A stretch of 64,000 nucleotides of DNA from an uncultured Campylobacter sp. (GCA_900539255.1 UQBJ01000006.1:9298-73297); one strand, 5' to 3'. Shown: positions 33,185-43,196, counted from the stretch's first letter. Notes: generated by a model from the letters alone, not told the origin. Numbers and translations are program-made.

Positions 33185-34666
33185 TCACAAATTTTCAAGC
33201 ATTTTTTCATAAGCTTTTTTTGTGCCAGCGCCCACTTCGCCAAAAAGGCTTACTACCACGATGACAGCACTAGCGCACAAAAAGCCCGGCACGATTTCAT
33301 AGATAGGAAAGTCAAGCCAAGCCGCAAAGAAATTCTTGTAAAGCACTACCACAGCAGCACCTGTTATCATTCCTAAAATCGCCGCTAGCCTTGTCATCTT
33401 GCTCCAAAAAAGCGAAAAGAGCATCACAGAGCCAAAGCTCGCTCCAAAGCCCGCCCAAGCATAAGCGACTATGCTTAACACGCTTGAATTTTTGTCAGTT
33501 GAAATGACAAAGGCGACGAGTGCCACGAGCAAAACGCCCGCTCTGCCTAAATTCATCACCGTAACGGAGCTTGCTTCTTTGTTGAAAATGCGTTTGTAAA
33601 AATCCTCCGCGATAGTCGAGCTTGAAACAAGCAGTTGCGAGCTTGCCGTGCTCATAACGGCTGCGAGTATGGCTGAGAGCAAAATGCCTGCTATCCAAGG
33701 GTTAAAGAGTAATTGACTCATCACGATAAAAATCTTTTCAGGGTCGCTTAATGAAAGCTCAAATTTAGCCACATAAGCTATGCCTAAAATGCCGATAAAA
33801 CAAGCTCCAAGCAGGCTTATCGCCATCCAAGAAATGCCGATGATGGTAGCTTGTGGGATTTCTTTTGTCGAGCGAATCGACATAAAACGCACCAAAATGT
33901 GCGGCTGCCCAAAATACCCAAGCCCCCAAGCCAGAGCCGAAACGATAGCCACCCAGCTCAAACCCTCGCCCATAGAAAGCGCGTTTGGCTTTATCTGTTT
34001 TACTATGCTAAACGCTTCATTAAAGCCACCCAAATGATAAAGCATTACAGCAGGCACGACAATGAGAGCGCACATCATCAAAAGCCCTTGTATCAAATCC
34101 GTCCAACACACAGCCTTATAGCCGCCCAAAAAGGTATAAACCACGATGATAAATGCGCCCGTGCTTAAAGCGTGTTCGTATTTAAGCCCAAAGGTGCTTT
34201 CAAAGAGCTTTGCCCCGCTCACCAAGCCAGATGAGACATAAAAGGTAAAAAAGATGAGTATCACCACAGCGCAAATGACGCGCAAAATGTGCTTGTCATC
34301 ATCAAAGCGGGTTTCAAAATAATCAGGTATAGTGATACAGTCGCTAATCACGCTTGTGTAAATGCGAAGTCTCTTTGCCACAAAAGCCCAGTTTAGCGTA
34401 GCTCCTATGGTAAGCCCTATGGCAATGTAGCTTTCTATGAAGCCGCTCACATACAAAGCCCCAGGCAAGCCCATCAAAAGCCAGCCGCTCATATCGCTAG
34501 CCCCAGCAGATAAGGCTGAAACCACAGGTCCAAGCGAACGAGAGCCTAAAAAATACTCCTCCGCGCCCTTGTTTTTCCTAAAAAAATAAAAGCCTATGTA
34601 GAGCATTAAAGCCGAGTAGGCGACAAACATTATGGCTATTTCAACGCTGATATTTACAACTTCCAT
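33185..34666 (-). CDS. putP: sodium/proline symporter
   Basis: PutP imports proline with sodium. The 493-residue protein has about 13 membrane helices of the SSS family, with FFRKNKGAEEYFLGSRSLGP, the sodium-binding SAGASDMSGWLLMGLPGA segment and a Ser/Thr-rich STASSQLLVSSSTI segment. Start ATG follows AAAAGGAG. It is 12 nt downstream of putA on the same strand, forming the proline-use operon in the order known from C. jejuni. Confidence 0.93.
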   Translation of the reverse strand: MEVVNISVEIAIMFVAYSALMLYIGFYFFRKNKGAEEYFLGSRSLGPVVSALSAGASDMSGWLLMGLPGALYVSGFIESYIAIGLTIGATLNWAFVAKRLRIYTSVISDCITIPDYFETRFDDDKHILRVICAVVILIFFTFYVSSGLVSGAKLFESTFGLKYEHALSTGAFIIVVYTFLGGYKAVCWTDLIQGLLMMCALIVVPAVMLYHLGGFNEAFSIVKQIKPNALSMGEGLSWVAIVSALAWGLGYFGQPHILVRFMSIRSTKEIPQATIIGISWMAISLLGACFIGILGIAYVAKFELSLSDPEKIFIVMSQLLFNPWIAGILLSAILAAVMSTASSQLLVSSSTIAEDFYKRIFNKEASSVTVMNLGRAGVLLVALVAFVISTDKNSSVLSIVAYAWAGFGASFGSVMLFSLFWSKMTRLAAILGMITGAAVVVLYKNFFAAWLDFPIYEIVPGFLCASAVIVVVSLFGEVGAGTKKAYEKMLENL

Positions 34667-34678
34667 TACGCACTCCTT

Positions 34679-37600
34679 TTAAATTTTTGGCTTTGAATTT
34701 AAGGCTTTGATGCCTAAATTTCCATATCTGTGATAAGATACGCTTAAAGACTTTTCATTGTGATAATAAAGCAGTTCAAAACGCCCGTTTATAAGTGGTT
34801 TGGGCGCTATGATGATTTTAGCATTTTGAGCCGCGCTTTTGTAGATGATATCATCTTTACTTGCCTTTGCGTGATAGCGCACGCGCTCAAAATTTGGGAT
34901 TTTATCCGCAAAATTCTTTGAGCTTTCTTTGATAAATTCAGCCTTTAAGTTTGCTTTTTCGCAAATTTTTTGCACAAATTTCACCTTTTCGTTTTGGCTT
35001 TCATAGCTTATAAAAAGTGGAATTTGCAAGGTGTTTGCGCCGATAATAACACCTAAAATGTCGCTTAAATCATCATCTTCACAAAGGCGAAAAGCTAAAT
35101 TTTTGATTTTGGTGTAAGAAAAAAGATTGTCCTCGCCGCGAATGCTTACATAATCTTTTGCCAAATCAAACTCATTTTCCTTGTGGTAAGCATAGCTTTG
35201 TGCCATTGTTAAAGCCTTGTTTAAGGCTTCTTTTTGCGCCCCGTCTTTTCCCTCAAAGCCTTGCAAAGCCTTGCTGATAGCATTTGAGCTTAAATTTTCA
35301 TCGGCTTTTTCTTGGTAAATGTCTAAAAACTGCGTGATATAATTATAAATTCCAACCTTGCGCCCAAAGCCTATGGCGGATTTTTTTACCCCGCCAAAGG
35401 GCTGTCTTAACACTATTGCGCCTGTTGTGGGCTTGTTTATGTAGATATTGCCCACTTCAATGTGAGTGTGAAAATACTCCCACTCCCTTTCATCTAAACT
35501 TTCAAGCCCAGCTGTAAGCCCATAGCCTGTGGAATTTACTATGTCAATGGCGTGTTTGAGATTGTCCGCACACATTACGGTAAGAAGCGGGGCAAAAAGC
35601 TCGTTTAAATGCGTGAAATCGCCCTGTTTTGTGCCGTATTTTATACAAGGACACATTAAAAGCTCGTTGTCGTTGATGAATTTTGGCGGTAAAGCCCATT
35701 CTTCATAAGTTTGCAGTTCATTTAAAGCCTTTGAAAGTTTTTGACTTGGCTTATCAGCAAGTGCGCCGATTTTGTTTTTTAGCTCAAAAGGCGAACCCAC
35801 GCTTAAAGATGCCGCTGCATCAACGAGGCATTTTTTAAATTCCTTATCCTCATACACTTCTTTTTCAAGCACGAGTAGCGAGGTTGCTGAGCATTTTTGC
35901 CCTGAATTTGAAAAGGCTGAATGAATGATATTTTTCACCGCTTGGTCTCTATCTGCCATTTTGCTGACAATGGTAGCGTTTTTACCCCCTGTTTCAGCAC
36001 TGAGCATTAAAGTAGGATTTGCTTTAAGCATAGCATAGGCTGTATCCTCGCCTCCCGTTAAAACGCTGAATTTAATGCTCTCATCGCCTAAAAGATGAGC
36101 TGATATATCACTGCCCTTGCTTGGCAAAAAGATGAGCGCGTCTTTTGGAATGCCAGCGTCCCAAAAACACTCACAAAGCTTGTATCCTGTAAGCATTGAA
36201 AGAGATGAGGGCTTGTAAATCACTACATTTCCAGCCGCTAATGGAGCGGCGATAGTGCCAACTGAAATGCCTATGGGAAAATTCCACGGCGCAATGACAA
36301 CGCCTATGCCTTTGGGGCTAAATTTTGCGTTTGGATTTTGCGCTTTTAGCGTTTCAAGTGAGTGCGGATAAAACTCCACAAAGTCTATCGCCTCACTTAT
36401 TTCTGGGTCAAGCTCTAAAAAGGTTTTGCCAACTTCTCTTGCGCCTATGCCGATAAGCTCGCCCCTTCTTTGCCTTAAATTCTGCGCCACGCGTGCTAAA
36501 ATTTCATAAATTTCCTCGTGGCTTTTTTGGTTAAATTTGGATTCTTTTGCCACACTTAAAGCCGTTTTTATTTCATTTTCGCCCGCTAAATGCACGGTTG
36601 CGATTTTTTCTTTTTTAATCTTATCAAAAACTTCAAGCCTTGCAAGCTTTTTATCTTTGAGTTCTTCGCCGATAACAGGATAAATTTCAAGCCCCTTTAA
36701 ATGCTCAAAATTTGCCTTTATATCTCTTGCCCACGCTCTATTTTGCGCTAAAATAAAATCCGTGTCGCTTTCATTTGTGAATTTTTTAGTGCTAAATGAG
36801 CTGTTTGCGCTCTTTGTTTGGTTTTTCTCGCTCTTTCTGTCTTGCGTTCTGTGTGTAGAATTATCAAGCGTTTTTATGCCCTTTAAGGCGTTTAAAAATA
36901 GCTCTTTTTGCGCCTCATAAGCCTTGTCATTTACTTTGAGATTGAAAAAATGGCGCATAAAATTGTCCTCGCTCGTGTTTTCATCAAGGCGGCGCACCAA
37001 ATACGCAATGGCGTTGTTAAAATGCGCCTCATCGCACACAGGCGCGTAAAGGACAAGCTGGTGCAGCTTTGAAAGCTCATAAGAGCATTGCAAACTCATA
37101 CCCTCTAACATTTCAAAGGTAAAATACTCAAAGGCATTTGCCTCGCTAATGCGCGTGTAAGCGTAGGCTATCTCAAAGATATTGTGGCTTGCTATGCCTA
37201 TGTTGATGAATTTAAAATTCTCATTTTCAAGGATAAAATCAAGCATTTTGTTGTAATTGCTGTCCGTGTCAATCTTGCGTGAAAAGGTTGGCAAAGCCCA
37301 GCCTCTTTGGCTTGCGATAGTTTCCTCACTTTCCATATTTGCGCCTTTGACAAAGCGGATTTTTATGGGCTGCATTCCTTTTTGCACTCGCTCTTTTGAA
37401 AAGGCAAAGAGTTTTTTAAGGTATTCAAAAGAATCAGGCAAATAAGCTTGAAGCACTATGCCAGCTTTTATGTCAAATTTAGCAATGCTCTCCATAAAGG
37501 CTGCCACAGTAAGCTCTAAATCCCTAAATTCCTCCATATCTAAATTTATAAATTTAGGCACGCCTTGCTTTTTTTGCTCATTCATTGCGATATTATAAAG

Positions 37601-38218
37601 ATAATCAAGCCTTTTTACAACCTCATCTTTGGAGTAATCAAAATCGATAATGTTAATCTGCGAAAAAATCGTGGTGATTTTGATAGAAATATAAGTGATA
37701 TAATCACTCTTTAAAGCCTCTTCGTATTTTTGTATGCGGTAAGTGCTTTCAGCCTCGCCAAGCACTTCCTCGCCGATTAAATTCACATTTAAGATAATGT
37801 TATTTTCGCGCTTTCTTTTTGCAATGTGTGGCTTTAAAAAGCTCTCATTTGCATCTAAAACCATAGCCTTTGTATCATCGCGCAAATGCTTTACAAAAAA
37901 CGGCACGCTCAAATTTGGCGCAAGGCGACCAAAGCTCAAAAAACTTAAAAGCAAAAATTTTTCAAAGGGCGTGAAAAAGTCCGCTATGCCGTATTTATCA
38001 AGGGTATGAGCGATAAATTCAAAGCTCACGCTTGCATTTTTGGAGCGAAAGGCTCTGTCAAGTAGCTCGATGAGCATTACTTTGTTGCGCGGGTTTTTAA
38101 GCAATTTTTGCATTTTGTGATGAAAGGCTTTTTCGCTTTGGCTAATGTTTTGCGAAATGGCGTTTTGCAAATTTTGGGCTAAATTTAAGGTTTTTTCAAG
38201 GACGCTTTGCTGTGTCAT
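34679..38218 (-). CDS. putA: bifunctional proline dehydrogenase / P5C dehydrogenase
   Basis: PutA oxidises proline to glutamate in two steps. The 1179-residue protein has a proline dehydrogenase barrel (about 80-440, with RFVKGANMESEE and YAPVCDEAHFNNAIAYLVRR) and an aldehyde dehydrogenase domain (about 490-960: GVVIAPWNFPIGIS, the SAETGGKNATIVS Glu and the SNSGQKCSATS catalytic Cys). A C-terminal extension follows. There is no N-terminal RHH DNA-binding domain, so it is not a self-repressor. The start ATG follows AAAGGA; the open frame continues 37 codons upstream through the promoter (minus-strand TATAAT, 38250-38255). Confidence 0.95.
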   Translation of the reverse strand: MTQQSVLEKTLNLAQNLQNAISQNISQSEKAFHHKMQKLLKNPRNKVMLIELLDRAFRSKNASVSFEFIAHTLDKYGIADFFTPFEKFLLLSFLSFGRLAPNLSVPFFVKHLRDDTKAMVLDANESFLKPHIAKRKRENNIILNVNLIGEEVLGEAESTYRIQKYEEALKSDYITYISIKITTIFSQINIIDFDYSKDEVVKRLDYLYNIAMNEQKKQGVPKFINLDMEEFRDLELTVAAFMESIAKFDIKAGIVLQAYLPDSFEYLKKLFAFSKERVQKGMQPIKIRFVKGANMESEETIASQRGWALPTFSRKIDTDSNYNKMLDFILENENFKFINIGIASHNIFEIAYAYTRISEANAFEYFTFEMLEGMSLQCSYELSKLHQLVLYAPVCDEAHFNNAIAYLVRRLDENTSEDNFMRHFFNLKVNDKAYEAQKELFLNALKGIKTLDNSTHRTQDRKSEKNQTKSANSSFSTKKFTNESDTDFILAQNRAWARDIKANFEHLKGLEIYPVIGEELKDKKLARLEVFDKIKKEKIATVHLAGENEIKTALSVAKESKFNQKSHEEIYEILARVAQNLRQRRGELIGIGAREVGKTFLELDPEISEAIDFVEFYPHSLETLKAQNPNAKFSPKGIGVVIAPWNFPIGISVGTIAAPLAAGNVVIYKPSSLSMLTGYKLCECFWDAGIPKDALIFLPSKGSDISAHLLGDESIKFSVLTGGEDTAYAMLKANPTLMLSAETGGKNATIVSKMADRDQAVKNIIHSAFSNSGQKCSATSLLVLEKEVYEDKEFKKCLVDAAASLSVGSPFELKNKIGALADKPSQKLSKALNELQTYEEWALPPKFINDNELLMCPCIKYGTKQGDFTHLNELFAPLLTVMCADNLKHAIDIVNSTGYGLTAGLESLDEREWEYFHTHIEVGNIYINKPTTGAIVLRQPFGGVKKSAIGFGRKVGIYNYITQFLDIYQEKADENLSSNAISKALQGFEGKDGAQKEALNKALTMAQSYAYHKENEFDLAKDYVSIRGEDNLFSYTKIKNLAFRLCEDDDLSDILGVIIGANTLQIPLFISYESQNEKVKFVQKICEKANLKAEFIKESSKNFADKIPNFERVRYHAKASKDDIIYKSAAQNAKIIIAPKPLINGRFELLYYHNEKSLSVSYHRYGNLGIKALNSKPKI

Positions 38219-38249
38219 TTTGTTTCCTTTTGGTGTTGTTGTTTTTGTA

Positions 38250-38255
38250 ATTATA
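38250..38255 (-). promoter_or_regulatory. putA -10 box
   Basis: Minus-strand TATAAT about 32 nt upstream of the putA start. The 409-bp divergent region also holds the cinA-like promoter at its other end; the middle is AT-rich with no ORF. Confidence 0.55.
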
Positions 38256-38598
38256 AAATAAAAAAGTCTCAACCAAAGAAATTTTCTCACACAAAAAATA
38301 AATTTGTTTCTTTTTGCAACATTACCCAAAATACAAAATGTTACTTTTTTACAAAATAGGGCGTTTTTGTTTTGAATTTAAAAAGCAAAATCCACAAACG
38401 CTAGGGCAAGGCTAAATTTCGCAAGCTTTATCTGTGCTTAATTTAACGCAAATTCAGCATTTGGCTAAAATCTTTATCAAATCGCTTAAATTTATATTTC
38501 AAACGCTCAAAAACAAGCTAAAATTTAAAATTTTTTTGAGCGTTTTGAATTTTCGCTTTAAATTCTGTCAAAATTTAACGAAAACAAAGCGATAAATT

Positions 38599-38607
38599 TG
38601 CTATAAT
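38599..38607 (+). promoter_or_regulatory. extended -10 promoter of the CinA-like gene
   Basis: TGCTATAAT lies about 20 nt upstream of the ATG, with AAAAAAGG as ribosome site in between. Confidence 0.7.
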
Positions 38608-38627
38608 CACAAGAAAAAAGGCAAACA

Positions 38628-39710
38628 ATGAGACACTTACTCTTAATCATCGGTAGCGAGTTAAAGCTCAACGCAAACTACCTAAACTACATTTATAAAC
38701 GCTATGAGGACAAGTTTGGCGAGCTAAATGAGTGCATTTGCTTTGAAAAGGGCAGCAAGGAACTGCCATTTTTACTAGAATCTTGGATAAACGAGTATGA
38801 TTATATCACCATTTTTACGAGCGTCAAGCTCTATGCTACCACAGCAAAGATAGTCGCCACGCTTAACAAAGACTATTTAGTCTTTCAAAACGACATTTTA
38901 GTGCCGAGCAAAACCCTAAATTCAAGCGAAAACAGCTTTTTAGTCCAACTTTCTCGTTGCAAGGTAAATTTGCTCAAAGCAAGCGTTGATGAGCCTTTGC
39001 CCGAGCTTTTAGCAAAGCCTAAAATCAACTTTGCGCACTTTTGCCTGTGCGACATAGACGAAGAAAGCGCGCTTATCTTGCTTGATACTTTGGCAAAGTC
39101 CTATAAAATCAACATTTTAAGCACTTCGCTTTTAGCAAATCTCGTTCTCATCAAAGCCACAGACACGAAATTTTCTCAACTTGACAATTTTATCCAAGCA
39201 GCGAGCAACCTTTTCAAGCAAAAGCTGCTTTTAGGCAAAAATCCGCTTGAATTCATCGCTAAAAGGCTGATTGAAAGTGAGCTGAAAATTTCCTTTGCCG
39301 AAAGCTGCACGGCTGGGCTTTGCGCCGCAGAGCTAGCTAAAATCAAAGGCATTTCAGCTATCTTTGAAGGCTCGGTTGTTACTTACTCAAACCGCTTAAA
39401 GCACGAGTGGCTAGGTATCAGCGACTTGGTGCTGCAAAACGAATACAGCGAAAAATGCGTGTATTTTATGCTTAAAGGCGCGTTTAAAACGAGCGCTTGT
39501 GATTTTGCCATCGCCATCAGCGGAGTGGCTGGGGAGGAAGATGACAAGGGCGTTAAGGCAGGCACGATTTTCATCGGAGCTATGTATAGGGACGGCTCAT
39601 TTTTGCAAGAAACCCTGCGCCTTTGCGGCGAGCGCAACTTCGTGCGTCATCAAGCCGTTTTAGCAAGCTTTATGCTTATGGTAAAGTTAAAACCAGAAGT
39701 GTTTTTTTAG
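38628..39710 (+). CDS. CinA-like protein (nicotinamide-nucleotide amidase domain)
   Basis: The 360-residue protein ends in a CinA/PncC amidase domain (about 205-355) with the catalytic FAESCTAGLCAAELAKIKG motif and FAIAISGVAGEED. PncC converts NMN to nicotinate mononucleotide in NAD recycling. The N-terminal 200 residues are a diverged CinA-type part (LLIIGSELKLNANYLNYI) where the usual GDEL motif is not preserved. Copies of the last about 40 nt are repeated downstream of the stop. Confidence 0.72.
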   Translation: MRHLLLIIGSELKLNANYLNYIYKRYEDKFGELNECICFEKGSKELPFLLESWINEYDYITIFTSVKLYATTAKIVATLNKDYLVFQNDILVPSKTLNSSENSFLVQLSRCKVNLLKASVDEPLPELLAKPKINFAHFCLCDIDEESALILLDTLAKSYKINILSTSLLANLVLIKATDTKFSQLDNFIQAASNLFKQKLLLGKNPLEFIAKRLIESELKISFAESCTAGLCAAELAKIKGISAIFEGSVVTYSNRLKHEWLGISDLVLQNEYSEKCVYFMLKGAFKTSACDFAIAISGVAGEEDDKGVKAGTIFIGAMYRDGSFLQETLRLCGERNFVRHQAVLASFMLMVKLKPEVFF

Positions 39711-39891
39711 GACTTTGAACAAGTAAAATTAAAATAAGAAGTTTTTTGATTTTGAGCGATAAAGTTAAAGCCAAAAGTGTTTTTGAACTTTTAATGTCTT
39801 GCTTATTGAGTGATAAAAATAAAACTAGAAGTGTTTTTTGAGAACTTTGAATGGTAAGTTAAAATAAGAAGTTTTTTTGGACTTTGAACGG
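39681..39891. repeat. five degenerate copies of the cinA-like gene 3' end
   Basis: Units of about 38-53 nt with the pattern GTAAAGTTAAAA-x-AGAAGTGTTTTTT-x-GACTTTGAA follow one another. The first unit is the last 11 codons of the CinA-like gene, and the other four are non-coding. Local tandem duplication with later decay explains this. Confidence 0.75.
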
Positions 39892-39924
39892 ATTTAAATC
39901 CTAAATTTGACTTTTTTAATCCGT

Positions 39925-40120
39925 CATACTGCATAAATTTGCCATACTGACTTGTCTTGTCATACTGGGCGATAGCGAAGTATCCAAAGACATTTTACTT
40001 GTCATACTGAGCTTTCGTAAGAAAGCAAAGTATCCATAAATTTAAAGTGCGAATTACACCTTTAAAGCGTGGATTTTTCGCTACGCTCAAAATGACAAGA
40101 TGAGTTGTCATTTTGAGTAA
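39925..40120. repeat. dispersed intergenic repeat, copy 2
   Basis: Alternating TGTCATACTG...AAGTATCCA and GATTTTTCGCTACGCTCAAA units in both orientations, matching copies near 22,500 and 49,350. No coding role. Confidence 0.7.
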
Positions 40121-40249
40121 AAAAGAGCGTAAATGAGTTTTGTGTGCTAATCCACAACGCAAAGGCAATGCTAAATAATTTATGGATTGCCACGAATTTG
40201 ACTTTGTCGAATTCTTGCAATAATAAGCGCAAGAAAGCCTTGAAATAGG

Positions 40250-40468
40250 GCGTTTAACAATTTTTAAAAAAGCATAAACCTACAATAAAACATTTAAGAA
40301 TTTAAAAAAACATAAATCTAAAATCAAACATTTAAAAAAATAAACAAGCACAAACCTAAAATTAAGCGTGTAAAAAATTTAAACAAACACAAATTCAAAA
40401 TAAAGCATTTAGAAAAAATAAAAAAAGCGCAAGTTTAAAATCAAGCATTTAAAAATTTAAAAAAGCAC
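40250..40468. repeat. A-rich tandem array of about 39-nt units
   Basis: About five degenerate units with the pattern AAAAAGCATAAACCTA-AAAT-AA-CATTTAAAAATTT lie in tandem. Spacing between conserved CATTTA blocks is about 39 nt. There are no unique spacers, so it is not CRISPR. Confidence 0.7.
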
Positions 40469-40490
40469 TGCCCTAAAAAGTGCGTTTTGT

Positions 40491-40562
40491 GAGTGAAAAG
40501 ATGAGAAGAACGATGACAAAATGAGTAAAAAGATGAGAGAAAACTACGACAAAATGAGCAAA
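40491..40562. repeat. two-copy GATGAGA/GACAAAATGAG repeat
   Basis: Two about 36-nt units with GTGAGTGAAAAGATGAGA.. and CGATGACAAAATGAG.. follow the previous array. This is the third independent tandem duplication in the same intergenic region. Confidence 0.6.
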
Positions 40563-40639
40563 ACCTTTTATAAAATTTCAAGTAGATTTTAAGAATTTAA
40601 GTCTTTTTAAATTTTTAGCCACATTTTTAAATTTAAGCA

Positions 40640-40678
40640 AATTCAGCTTGAATTTTAAGGCAAAATTCAAGCTGAATT
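40640..40678 (-). terminator. ftsZ terminator-like hairpin
   Basis: A perfect 17-bp inverted repeat (AATTCAGCTTGAATTTT and its complement) around a 5-nt spacer lies 12 nt beyond the ftsZ stop. Stability and position suit transcription termination of the ppiD-like/ftsA/ftsZ operon. Confidence 0.65.
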
Positions 40679-40690
40679 CAACGCCTAAAT

Positions 40691-41809
40691 TTAGTCCATT
40701 TGGTTGCGCTTAAAAGCTGGCTCTTCAAGCAAGTTTAAAAAGTCCTCGCTATCATAAGTGCCTGTTTTGACAAAGTTTGACAAAAGCGCATCGCGTGAGC
40801 TGGCTCCGTTGGTGTTGTCTTGGAGCTTTTTGCCCTTTTCTTCGTAGTCAAAGCCTGTGGCGATGATGGTGATTTCGATTTTGTCTTCCTCCATACTCTC
40901 ATCGGAGCTGTCGCCGAATTTAAAGGTAACATCCTCATCAAGCATTTCTTGGATATACTCGCTCACATCGGCAATCTGCAAGAACGGAAAGCTCGGGTGG
41001 TGCTTGTAATGCACGATGACGCCTTTGGCTTTTTTTATGTCAAGCCCGTCAAGCAGCGGCGACTCCAAAGTGTTGTGTAGGGCTTCCATAGCAGAGTCCT
41101 GCCCTTGCGCCTCGCCCATACCCATCAAAGCAAGCCCCCTGTGGCTCATAATGGCTTTAATGTCCGCAAAATCGACATTTATGCGGCTGTTTTCCACGAG
41201 TATGGATACCATACCCTTAACTGCACGCGCTAGGACATTATCCACAAGGGCGAAAGTGCCTTCCATAGTCGCGTTTTTATCGACAATGCTACGCAACTTC
41301 TCATTTTGTATAACAAGGATAGAGTCGCTTTCTTTTTTAAGCTCGGCAAGTCCTGCCTCAGCAAGCTTTTTCTTTGGCTTGCCCTCGAAATTAAAGGGCA
41401 TTGTTACCACAGAAACCGCTAAGGCACCGACTTCTTTGGCTGCTTTGGCGACTATGGGCGTAGCTCCCGTGCCTGTGCCACCGCCAAGCCCTGATGCGAT
41501 GAAAACCATATCGCTTTGCTCTAAGGCAGCTTTAAGCTCTTCGTAGCTTTCATTTGCGCTATCAGCGCCCTTTTTAGGGTCGCCGCCAGCGCCCAAACCG
41601 CCTGTGGTTTTTTCGCCAAGCTGAATTTTTGTCTTTGCCAAAGAGTTGTTGAGCGCTTGTCCGTCAGTGTTTGCCACTATCAAGTCAAGCTCGCTTAAAC
41701 CCTCTCTTATCATATAGTTTATGGTGTTGCCACCGCCACCGCCACAACCGATGATTTTTATCTTTGCGCCCTTAGTGTGTGGGGCTTCTTCTAGTGTATA
41801 TCCTTCCAT
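40691..41809 (-). CDS. ftsZ: cell division GTPase FtsZ
   Basis: FtsZ forms the cytokinetic ring. The 372-residue protein has the GGGGNTINYM nucleotide loop, the tubulin signature GGGTGTG at about residues 109-115, NVDFADIKAIM with the T7-loop region, and a short C-terminal tail (LEEPAFKRNQMD) that would contact FtsA. AGAGGTGAG precedes the ATG. It is 13 nt downstream of ftsA. Confidence 0.97.
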   Translation of the reverse strand: MEGYTLEEAPHTKGAKIKIIGCGGGGGNTINYMIREGLSELDLIVANTDGQALNNSLAKTKIQLGEKTTGGLGAGGDPKKGADSANESYEELKAALEQSDMVFIASGLGGGTGTGATPIVAKAAKEVGALAVSVVTMPFNFEGKPKKKLAEAGLAELKKESDSILVIQNEKLRSIVDKNATMEGTFALVDNVLARAVKGMVSILVENSRINVDFADIKAIMSHRGLALMGMGEAQGQDSAMEALHNTLESPLLDGLDIKKAKGVIVHYKHHPSFPFLQIADVSEYIQEMLDEDVTFKFGDSSDESMEEDKIEITIIATGFDYEEKGKKLQDNTNGASSRDALLSNFVKTGTYDSEDFLNLLEEPAFKRNQMD

Positions 41810-41822
41810 ATCTCACCTCTCT

Positions 41823-43196
41823 TTAAAATTGGCTGGTAATTTTGTTCCAAAATTTAGAAAAAACACCGCTTTTTTTCTTTTGTTCGTCAAAAGTTTCGAG
41901 TGTTTCTCCACCGCTGTCGTCCTTGTCCTCTTCGTCAAAGTCATCTTCCCCTCCTGTTGGTGTGAATATCGATTTTGTCGCGGGCGAACTCACTTCTGGC
42001 TCGCCTTTGTATCGTAATTTTTTATTTGAGTCTATCTCATAAGGCGCAAAATACCCAGCCTCATACAAGCAAAGCCCTATGGCGCAGCTGTTTTCTGGGT
42101 CGTTTATCTCGTCATACCCTGAGATTAAATCATCTCTTGCTGTGGCTATGCGGACGGATTTGTTGTCAAATATCGCCGATGCTACCTCATCAAGCCGAGC
42201 AAGCTTTGTCATACCGCCTGTTAAAACCACGCCTGCACCTGTGTTTTCGGACACATTGAGCTTTTTGAGTAGCTCGCTGCTGAGTAGTTCGGCTAAAAGC
42301 ATTAAAATTTCATTGACTCTTGCATACATAACATTTGCTATGGCTTCTACGGGGTATTCGTTCATCTTCCGCTCATCGCCCATTAGCGGCACTTGCACGA
42401 GTGCGTTTGGCTCTTGGCTCAGCCTTGCGTAAGAGAGTTTGATTTTCTCCGCTTCGTTTAAAGGCGTGTGTAAGCCTTTGGCTAAATCCTGCGTGATATT
42501 TGACGAGCCGATTTTGATGCAGTCGTTGTAGCGTATGGAGTTGCCCATAAACACGACCATATCGCAAATTCCGCCGCCTATGTCGATGAGTATCGCTCCA
42601 AGTGCCTTTTCATCGCTCTCGCTCAAACAAGCAATGGCTGAGGCGTAGCCTGAAAGCACGAGATTATCCACGCGCAAGCCCGTAAGCTCCACTACTTTTT
42701 TGAGATTTTTAATGTCTGATTCTTTGGCGATGATGATATGAGCGGACACTACAAGCCTTTTTGCGCTCATTCCCAAAGGGTCATTGACGCAGTCTGTTTC
42801 GTTGATTTGAAAGCTATAAGGCAAAACTTGTATGGTTTTATAATCATTTGGAATGTTTGCTCTAAATTCGGCATCGGTAACGGCTCGGCTGATTTCTTTA
42901 ATGCTGATTTCGTGATTATTGACATTACACATACCCTCAGAATCCACAGCTTTGGTGTATGCGCCAGAGATAGAAACGACTATTTTATCATACTGCTTTA
43001 CCCCTGACATCACTTCGACATTCATCACAGCTTGCTCGATAGACTTAGCGGCAAGTTCCATATTGACGATGACGCCTTTTTTCACGCCTTGCGTCTTTGC
43101 CTTGCCAAAGCCGATGATTTTGATTTCCTCGCCATTTTTTTGCGCTAAAACAGCACAAGCTTGTGTCGAGCCTAAATCAATGCCTAAGATATTCAA
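41823..43196 (-). CDS. ftsA: cell division protein FtsA
   Basis: FtsA is the actin-like membrane anchor of FtsZ. The 457-residue protein has the phosphate-1 motif LGIDLGSTQACAVL, the phosphate-2 IDIGGGICDM, the adenosine motif VVLTGGMTKL, and a C-terminal amphipathic end (FSKFWNKITSQF) for membrane binding, after an acidic linker. It starts at TTG behind AAGGAT, overlapping the upstream gene by 4 nt. Confidence 0.95.
   Translation of the reverse strand: MNILGIDLGSTQACAVLAQKNGEEIKIIGFGKAKTQGVKKGVIVNMELAAKSIEQAVMNVEVMSGVKQYDKIVVSISGAYTKAVDSEGMCNVNNHEISIKEISRAVTDAEFRANIPNDYKTIQVLPYSFQINETDCVNDPLGMSAKRLVVSAHIIIAKESDIKNLKKVVELTGLRVDNLVLSGYASAIACLSESDEKALGAILIDIGGGICDMVVFMGNSIRYNDCIKIGSSNITQDLAKGLHTPLNEAEKIKLSYARLSQEPNALVQVPLMGDERKMNEYPVEAIANVMYARVNEILMLLAELLSSELLKKLNVSENTGAGVVLTGGMTKLARLDEVASAIFDNKSVRIATARDDLISGYDEINDPENSCAIGLCLYEAGYFAPYEIDSNKKLRYKGEPEVSSPATKSIFTPTGGEDDFDEEDKDDSGGETLETFDEQKKKSGVFSKFWNKITSQF

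Noticed and set aside
40250..40468. CRISPR-like array
   Set aside because: Units are degenerate throughout with no constant repeat/unique spacer alternation and no cas genes nearby.
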